A stretch of 64,000 bases of DNA from Misgurnus anguillicaudatus (Eukaryota; Chordata; Actinopteri; Cypriniformes; Cobitidae), in NCBI RefSeq assembly GCF_027580225.2, contig NC_073342.2:13777501-13841500 (forward strand), read 5' to 3'. Made by a program: the position numbers and the translations under genes. This document shows, in pieces, positions 57,703 through 64,000 of this stretch. The notes under the pieces are model-generated. The model saw only the letters and a list, made by a program, of their open reading frames with translations. It ran no database searches and had not been told where the DNA came from. Position 1 is the first letter of the stretch, and every line of letters begins with the position of its first letter.

Positions 57703-57992
57703 CTAGTCCACACGGACACGCGTATTTTTATAACCAGAGTTTTTCCTCCTGGGTTTAAAAAAAATTCCATCCACAGATGCTCGGTTTAAAAGAAATCTCC
57801 ACCTACATGAAAACGCAAAAACATGTGATCACACGCTACACGACAACACTGCAACCGGCATTTCTGAAAATGGCAGGAGTTTTAAAAAATGTTCGGTTTC
57901 AGTGACCTGATACTGCGTTTCTGTGTGGACGAACGGCCGAACCGCGTAAAAAAAGTTACGGTTATAAAAATACCTGTGTCCGTGTGGACTAG
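57703..57992. mobile_element. hAT-like MITE (CTAGTCCACACGGACAC ends)
   Basis: CTAGTCCACACGGACACG at the left and GTGTCCGTGTGGACTAG at the right are near-perfect inverted repeats. CCCTAG is present just outside both ends. Subterminal TTTTTATAACC and GGTTATAAAAA also pair. It is 290 bp and noncoding. Confidence 0.75.
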
Positions 57993-59520
57993 TCCCTAGT
58001 TTGTATAAAATGTATAAAGTACAAGTATAAAATGTATAAGTATGTATAAAATATAATATTATAGGTATATGTTTGCAATATATTTAATTTGAACCTTTTT
58101 AAACATGTTATGTAACATACAAAGTTTTTCTTCCAATGCGACGTAAATATAAATGCTTTAAAATATATATTTATTTTCAAATTAAAAAAATTGGTGAAAA
58201 ATAAATTTTTTGTATATTTAGAAATGTATTTAAAATGATATATATATAATGCTAACCTGTTTAACAACCCAATGCAAGTCAAAGCTGCTGTTTTTCAAGT
58301 GGATAAACTAATGCTGTGCCATAGTTTTTTTGTTTGTGGATGTTTCATAGATGTAGCTTGTTCACTCAGTGGCTTCCCGGTCAACCCAATAAGGTCATGG
58401 CGACCACTTATCTACAGCAACTGTGCCAAAAACAACCAGAGGCAACAGGTTACAACAAACCAGACAGCTCTTGGTTTGGGATTCATCATTAAGTGGTTCT
58501 CATGAGGCTTGCGGAGCCCATGGGAGACGTCCCAGACGTTCACGGGTACTAGTGGGACACTTTCAAGACAAGCACAGGTTGCTTGCAGCTGTCTCAAACA
58601 AGGCTTTGACAAGCAATTAAGGTAATCTTGCTTAAAATGATACAAAACATATTACTCTCTATACCCTTCATTATGATTACATTTTAAATAACACGACCTT
58701 GAACGTTGTCAGTGGAATAGAGCAGATTTATTGATTGCAAAAAACAGCCCCCCCCTCTCATTGCAATTTTACCAGTTGGCAGGTAAGAGTATTCGTATTC
58801 ACGGCTGTCAAATCCGGCTCTAACTTTCTCTCTCTTGACATGTCTTGACGGCTTTTCTCGTCCCTCCTTCTGCAGTCGCTGTCGGAATGCGTGATAAACT
58901 CTTAATCAATGTAAAACATCCGCGGCGAGCTTACTGATTGGCTTATGAGGACAGGCCTGTCCGCTGTCACTTCTCATTGCGGAATTGGTACGTTCCTGTG
59001 CTGTCTGACGAAGACGGACTTGATTCGCATAACAACCAGCGAGCGATCGTCAACGGGGAACGAATCAGGGAAGCACATGCACAAGGCTTACTGATTATTT
59101 TCTGCTACAGGAAAGCTCTGCCACTATTGCAATTTTGTGTGCAGTATTGGAAAGTAATTATTTTGGTAACATTCAAAATGTTGCTTCACATAATGTGCAA
59201 TTCACATATCATTTTGGAAGTACACGAGACTTTAAACCAACAATGCTTGACCAGCGTCACTCTCTTATTATGACTTTTCTGGAAAAAGAGCTCCTGCGTG
59301 TTTCTCAGCTTGTAAGACACCTTAAATCTTCACAGGCCTTGTTCGTCTCTCTTCTCCCCATTAGAAGTTATTATAAAAGATGAAAGGTGCTGAAATGCGG
59401 CTAGGTAATGACTTTGATCTAAGCAAAAAGTGTAACAAAAATTGTTAATGATTTACGCCCGTTATTCACAATATCACACACACACACAAAGTGTACAGAT
59501 ATGTACAGAACTGTACTATG
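57993..59520. other. Unassigned DNA
   Basis: An AT-rich half (57993-58270) is followed by more balanced DNA. A strong acceptor-like tract TCTCGTCCCTCCTTCTGCAG ends at 58875, but stops follow in every frame within about 20 codons. Sequence from 58800 to 59130 is repeat-free and could be conserved noncoding DNA. Confidence 0.25.
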
Positions 59521-59522
59521 TA

Positions 59523-59806
59523 CACTGTCAGAGAAAAAGGTACAAAAGGTGCAAAACTGAACCTTTCTATTGTTGGGGTGGTTCCATCAAAGGTTCATTT
59601 TTGTACCTTTATGGGTGTACAACACATTGAAAAGTTGTACCTTTTGGGGTACAATAGTTACCTTAAGGACCTATTGTATACCTTAACATTTTTGTACAAG
59701 TTAAATTTTAGAGGTACAAAATGGTAAACTGTACCTACACAATAGATCTTTAAGGGAAAGTAATATACCCAAAAAGGTACAACATGTAATATGTATACAC
59801 GTAAAG
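59523..59806. mobile_element. TA-flanked MITE, copy 2 (CACTGTCAG end)
   Basis: TA at 59521-59522 and CACTGTCAGAGAAAAAGG begin it. GGTACAAAA, TTGTACCTTT and GTTGTACCTTTTGG recur inside. The right terminal repeat is missing. Without the TTAA insertion seen in copy 1, it supplies the empty site CCTTAACATTTTTGTACAAG near 59683. Confidence 0.65.
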
Positions 59807-60339
59807 TGTCATGATCCTGCCACTATTGTCCTTGCATTTTTACTAGTCTTGAGGCAGAATCATGGCAGGCCCATGCTTTATGTGGAAGCACAAGATCTTG
59901 GTTAGTTTTCTTCCAATCATGTGCTCTCCTGTCTCATCGTTTCATTCGTTTCCTCATTAATTATCCGGTTATTGGTTCATGACATATATCAAGAGTAAAT
60001 CAGGATCTTTCCTGAGCTGAAGGGGTTAAGTCTGAGAAGTCCCCTTGACTTCCTTACCTGAGCCTTTTTTTAATAGTGCTAGGAACTGTAACTATATAAA
60101 AAATTAACCTTATTCCACCATATTTTTATTTTCTAGAGTAAGTTAATTTATAATTATCCACATGCTGAAACAAGCTATAATGAACTAATTGGGTTATCAA
60201 AAGCATATTTTGGTCAGTAATATTGTTGCTTATTGGTTTTCCCATCTTTATCCAGTGGTGTGAGTCTATTAGGAATGCATTCTGTCATGTTTCTCTCTTA
60301 ATTTGATCCCCCATTTAATGCCCTTTTGTTTGCTGTCTT

Positions 60340-60468
60340 GTGCCAATTCGTTTTGTAAACTTCTTCGTGTCGTGTCATGTCATGTTCCAATTCGTTTTGT
60401 AAACTTCTTAGTGTCGTGTCAAGTCATGTTCCAATTCGTTTTGTAAACTTCGTGTCGTGTCAAGTCAT
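60340..60468 (+). repeat. Three 41-44 bp tandem units preceding the satellite
   Basis: GTGCCAATTCG at 60340, then GTTCCAATTCG at 60384 and 60428, each followed by TTTTGTAAACTTC and a GTGTCGTGTC tail. Units are 44, 44 and 41 bp. The unit tails already contain GTGTC and AAGTC, the words of the downstream array. Confidence 0.75.
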
Positions 60469-61510
60469 GTTGTGTCAAGCCGTGTCGTGTCAAGTGTTGT
60501 CGTGTCGTGTCAAGCCGTGTTGTGTCAAGTCGTGTCGTGTCAAGTCGAGTCGAGTCGAGTCGTGTCGTGTCGTGTCGTGTCGAGTCTCAAGTCAAGTCGT
60601 GTCAAGTCGTGTCAAGTCAAGTCAAGTCGTGTCAAGTCAAGTGTCAAGTGTCAAGTCGTGTTGTGTCAAGTCGTGTTGTGTCAAGTCGTGTCAAGTCGCG
60701 TAAAGTCGTGTCAAGTCGTGTCAAGTCAAGTCGTGTTGAGTCAAGTCGAGTCTCAAGTCAAGTCGTGTTGAGTCAAGTCGAGTCTCAAGTCAAGTCAAGT
60801 CAAGTCAAGTCAAGTCAAGTCAAGTCAAGTCAAATCAAGTCAAGTCAAGTCAAGTCAAGTCGTGTTGTGTCAAGTCGTGTAAAGTCGTGTCAAGTCGTGT
60901 CAAGTCAAGTGTCAAGTGTCAAGTCGTGTAAAGTCGTGTCAAGTCGTGTCAAGTCAAGTCGTGTTGTGTCAAGTCGTGTCAAGTCAAGTGTCTAGTGTCA
61001 AGTCGTGTTGTGTCAAGTCGTGTCAAGTCGTGTCAAGTCATGTCAAGTCGTGTCAAGTCATGTCAAGTCAAGTGTCAAGTCGTATTGTGTCAAGTCAAGT
61101 CAAGTCAAGTCATGTCAAGTCAAGTGTCAAGTGTCAAGTCGTATTGTGTCAAGTCAAGTCAAGTCAAGTCAAGTCAAGTCAAGTCAAGTCAAGTCGTGTT
61201 GTGTCAAGTCGTGTTGTGTCAAGTCGTGTTGTGTCAAGTCGTGTTGTGTCAAGTCGTGTAAAGTCGTGTCAAGTCGTGTCAAGTCAAGTCAAGTCAAGTC
61301 AAGTCAAGTCAAGTCAAGTCAAGTCAAGTCAAGTGTCAAGTGTCAAGTCGTGTTGTGTCAAGTCGTGTCAAGTTGTGTAAAGTCGTGTCAAATCAAGTCA
61401 AGTCGTGTCAAGTCAAGTGTCAAGTCGTGTTGTGTCAAGTCGTGTCAAGTCGTGTCAAGTCATGTCGTGTTGTGTCGTGTCAGGTCAAGTCGTGTCAAGT
61501 CAAGTGTTTG
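60469..61510 (+). repeat. Pentanucleotide satellite (AAGTC / GTGTC)
   Basis: About 1.04 kb of 5-bp units ending GTC-phase: AAGTC, GTGTC, GAGTC and rare ATGTC, in varying order. Long pure AAGTC runs lie at about 60789-60860, 61145-61195 and 61275-61335. Occasional extra bases (GTGTCAAGTGTC) shift register. All three plus-strand frames are free of stops because no stop codon is formed, so the long serine/valine open frames here are repeat artefacts. Confidence 0.9.
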
Positions 61511-61710
61511 GTCTGGTTATCTAAAGACAAGTCTTTGTCTTGTTTATTGTTTTGTTTAAGTCAAGTCTGTTTATTCTTGAGTTTATGTTGTGTGCCCCCT
61601 CATGGGTTTTTGTTTCCTGTTTTTTGATCAAATAAAGTGACTGTGTCCATCAAGCCTACATTTGGGTTTCCACAGAGTTTTGTACCAGACAATCCATATA
61701 CTGTACATAT

Positions 61711-62335
61711 GAAGAGCTTGGTTCCAAAACGCGATAAACGGCATTTAAAATAAAAATAATTAGCTACCATCAAAATCAGTTTTGTATCAGGTCAGTATTA
61801 AAAAATCTGATATCTACCATGTTATTCTGTCATCTTTTCTCCCTTTTTTTCCAAACCGCAACAAACAGCAGTCCTCCCTCTCTGCAGAATGCAATAAATC
61901 CACTCAACCAATCACAGCACACCATTACACGCATTGTAAACAACAATGGTGGCGCATTGAATACACACGGAATCCTAGTTTTCCTCATCTACTTTAAACT
62001 TCATGATCAACAAACAAACAAAAACAAAATAGCAATTTTGATGGCATTGTGGTGGTTTTCTGTGGCGGGGAAGAAACGTAATCTATCAAAATCTAAATAA
62101 TTTACGCGGGGCACTCCGGCAAATGAAAAATGTCCGCTGTTGTTTGTTCTCACACGACTGCATCAAGCTTCTGTCATGCTAACACATTGACCCCAGGGGA
62201 TCTTATGAAAAACTTTCCATTATTTTACTTTAAAGTCAACGAAAATCGAGCAGGACCAAAACATTTTACAGCTGATCGCTGTCAAAAAAGTTCAGGGTTG
62301 ACGTCCCAAGTATGACAGCAGCAATGACAGTGTTC
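61711..62335 (+). mobile_element. Longer GAAGAGCTTGGTTCC element
   Basis: The left end GAAGAGCTTGGTTCCAAAAC matches 18116 and 40900. The interior (GATATCTACCATGTTATTCT, CAGCACACCATTACACG, TTTACGCGGGGCACTCC) is a sequence I know from several cyprinids. The right terminal repeat is not found, so the 3' boundary near GCAATGACAGTG is an estimate. No transposase. Confidence 0.5.
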
Positions 62336-62339
62336 TTAA

Positions 62340-63105
62340 TATGACAAAGTAAGTGTTTTGATTGATGTCAGTGTATACCACTAGTCAACTTAATGAATAT
62401 TACATGGCAAAGATGAATGCACATTTATATATTGATTCAATAGACTTATTGCATTTTGAAAAAAACCTTGTTATGGATTTATTGCATTTTGCGGAAGAAA
62501 GAATACGTTTTTATAATAAATCTTTGAAAATCAAATAATGGACTTGAATTTTTTATGTTATTATAAACTAAAGATTCTAAGTGAAAGTTTGTAACAGAAA
62601 ATAGTGCCTTGCCTAAAAAGACAGCAACTGCTATTTCATTAACCTCAAAATCACAATAAGCAATTCTAATGTAAAGTAATTCATTTCATTATTCAAATGT
62701 ATGCTACTTAGGATTGCCAATTGCCATGTTAATTTTGCATAAATGTAAATATAATTTGTGCGGGCACATATGTGTACTGGAAATATTGACCATTTTAAAA
62801 TTCCTAAGGAATTAATGCTGGTCAGACAATGACAATTATTATTCATTATCTGAATTAATTACAAAATGTGCAGATTAATCATAATTGGTATTTACAAACC
62901 TGTTAATAATCAAAATTCTGAAAACAAAGCCTACAATAAGATTATATAAAACAATTTCCATTCAACTGTTATAAAGCTCAAGAGCACGACTCAGGTGAAG
63001 GACGTGCATTAGTCTCGCCCGACGTCCATCAATTAACCTCTACAACCAGATTTCACGTATTGCATTTTTAATAATTCGCCCACTTGTTTGTTTACTCGCT
63101 TCAGA
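62340..63105. other. Unassigned AT-rich DNA
   Basis: No gene or repeat recognised. It ends in a pyrimidine-rich CACTTGTTTGTTTACTCGCT, which serves as the possible acceptor tract of the next feature. Confidence 0.3.
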
Positions 63106-63106
63106 C

Positions 63107-63187
63107 AGGAAAGCAAAGCGCAGCAGATGGCGTCTCAGAAAAAACACCGTCTCGATAGGAGGTTCGACATCCACAGCAAAAACCCTG
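63107..63187 (+). CDS. Candidate coding exon (plus strand)
   Basis: A pyrimidine-rich tract ending CTCGCTTCAGACAG precedes, and a strong donor CCT|GTAAGT follows at 63187/63188. In the open frame the segment reads QESKAQQ, MASQKKHRLDRRF, DIHSKNP. The inner ATG at 63127 has a good context (CAGCAGATGG), so it could instead be a first exon starting MASQKKH. The frame continues open into the putative intron, with ordinary non-coding composition after the donor. The basic, hydrophilic peptide has no domain that I know, and no partner exon is visible before 64000. A gene continuing to the right of the window is possible. Confidence 0.3.
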
Positions 63188-63189
63188 TA

Positions 63190-64000
63190 AGTTTTGGCAG
63201 AATAACACGCACCGGCCCTCTGGCCTGTGTGTTTGACCGCAGTCCTGCGCTCGCACCTGCCGCAGAGGAAGATAAGACACGAGACTTCCCAGATCTTCCT
63301 TGCCTATTACTTTACTATTATGCTGCATTATTAAATTTCTCTGGTCTGTTTAAATGATGGCTGAATCAAATGAGAGTTAATTTATTAGTGTTCGGAAGAG
63401 GAGAGGAATCAAGGACAATGGTCAATTTGTCATCTTTTATTTCCCACCACAGGCACATTAAAGAAGTTGTGTGCCTGTAAAATTGAGGTCAAAACAGTGC
63501 GATAGAGGCGGTCTCAATACAGTGAATTGTCAAATAAGCCATTAGGATAAAACATTCTGTCGTTTGCAAAGTAATTTTAGATTTTCTGACACGTAGCTCA
63601 ACATTCTGTTTTTATGATATAGTACAACAATATAATATAAATATATTTAAATACTGCAGTCCATATTTGAACTCCACCATATAACATGAATGGATATTTT
63701 TTTCTTTGGAGTTGTCTCTTAAAATTGTATTTAATCATGATGGGAATACAAAAAAATATATTTTTTTTTAAGACAGAAATGAACAAAAGGTCTAAGATTT
63801 CATTACTGCAAAGTATTAACTGTCTTGTCTACTAACAATATCCTTTAGGACTGAAAAATAAGGACAGCATAGAAGCAGTCTTTAAATGAAAGATACGGCT
63901 GAAAGCGAGAGAGAGGGAGAACATTAGGAAATAAGCTTGGGTCACAATGTATTTGCCTGGGGTTTTACATCAGATTACGTCCAGCTCACTGTCGGCAGCC
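63190..64000. other. Unassigned DNA to window end
   Basis: No transposon or gene recognised. AT-rich with poly-T and poly-A runs near 63695 and 63765. It would be intron if the exon at 63107-63187 is real. Confidence 0.3.

Larger units (their letters stand above)
59810..61690 (+). mobile_element. Possible LTR or retroposon remnant carrying the pentamer satellite
   Basis: TGTCATGATCCTGCC at 59808 and a tail with AATAAAGTGACTGTG (61631) and CATTTGGGTTTCCACAG (61658) ending near TACCAGACA resemble a fish LTR-type or retroposon end. No flanking duplication is found, and no coding remains. The satellite at 60469-61510 makes up over half of it. Class is uncertain. Confidence 0.3.

Noticed and set aside
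58856..58900. Exon after the strong acceptor-like tract TCTCGTCCCTCCTTCTGCAG
   Set aside because: All three frames meet stops within about 20 codons and no close donor is present.
60377..61627. Several long overlapping open frames rich in Ser, Val, Lys and Arg
   Set aside because: They arise because the pentamer words make no stop codon in any plus-strand frame. All three frames are open over the same DNA.
59808..61690. A complete LTR retrotransposon
   Set aside because: TG...CA-like ends and a polyadenylation-like signal are present. However, no flanking duplication, no primer-binding site and no gag or pol frame were found, so only a tentative remnant is listed.
1..64000. Viral, toxin or bacterial defence genes
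   Set aside because: None of the frames on either strand shows such a domain. The composition and repeats are those of a fish nuclear genome.

Overview
This window looks like AT-rich nuclear DNA of a teleost fish, most likely a cyprinid (carp, goldfish or zebrafish relatives). The basis is a dense set of short non-autonomous DNA transposons of the kind familiar from cyprinid genomes. They include TTAA-flanked palindromic elements beginning AGGGATAGTTCACCC, AGGCGGAGTCCACG or AGGGGACATATCATG, hAT-like elements with 8-bp target duplications, a tRNA-derived SINE, a Tc1 relic and a retroposon 3' end with an (ATTGA)n tail. I recognised these families by eye; no database was searched. No complete protein-coding gene, rRNA, functional tRNA, bacterial operon or CRISPR array is visible. 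The window is intergenic or intronic.

Layout. 1-1150: AT-rich, unassigned. 1155-3160: a four-deep nest of elements inside a SINE. 3160-6830: unassigned DNA with a weak noncoding-exon candidate, a foldback element, a THAP-domain relic and two TTAA elements. 6830-13050: mostly repeat-poor, with a CpG-rich block (about 10.5-12.25 kb) and three minus-strand splice-donor-like sites, the best place for the 5' end of a minus-strand gene. 13050-19480: dense transposons, including two hAT-type nests. 19480-26300: unassigned DNA, then a 2.4-kb composite with degenerate tandem units and two foldback insertions. 26500-38200: TTAA elements, three long hairpins, a second foldback nest and unassigned stretches. 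38700-42450: TTAA elements, one with a dated insertion. 43869-44475: a 128-130 bp minisatellite. 44690-47960: a retroposon tail, a 1.07-kb hAT element and an internally triplicated repeat. 48-53.7 kb: further TTAA elements. 53684-54340: a truncated Tc1 transposase. 54.6-60 kb: a few MITEs and AT-rich DNA. 60340-61510: a pentanucleotide satellite of about 1 kb. 62340-64000: unassigned DNA with the best coding-exon candidate (63107-63187, plus strand).

The elements do not form a pathway. What they record is insertion history: many insertions sit in older copies at TTAA, TA or 8-bp targets, so relative order can be read from the sequence. The least ordinary items are the foldback family whose core is conserved while its arms diverge, the repeated use of one 8-bp target by two hAT-like elements, the 65-bp-arm hairpin flanked by a 15-bp direct repeat, and the pentamer array that appears to have grown from three 44-bp units.
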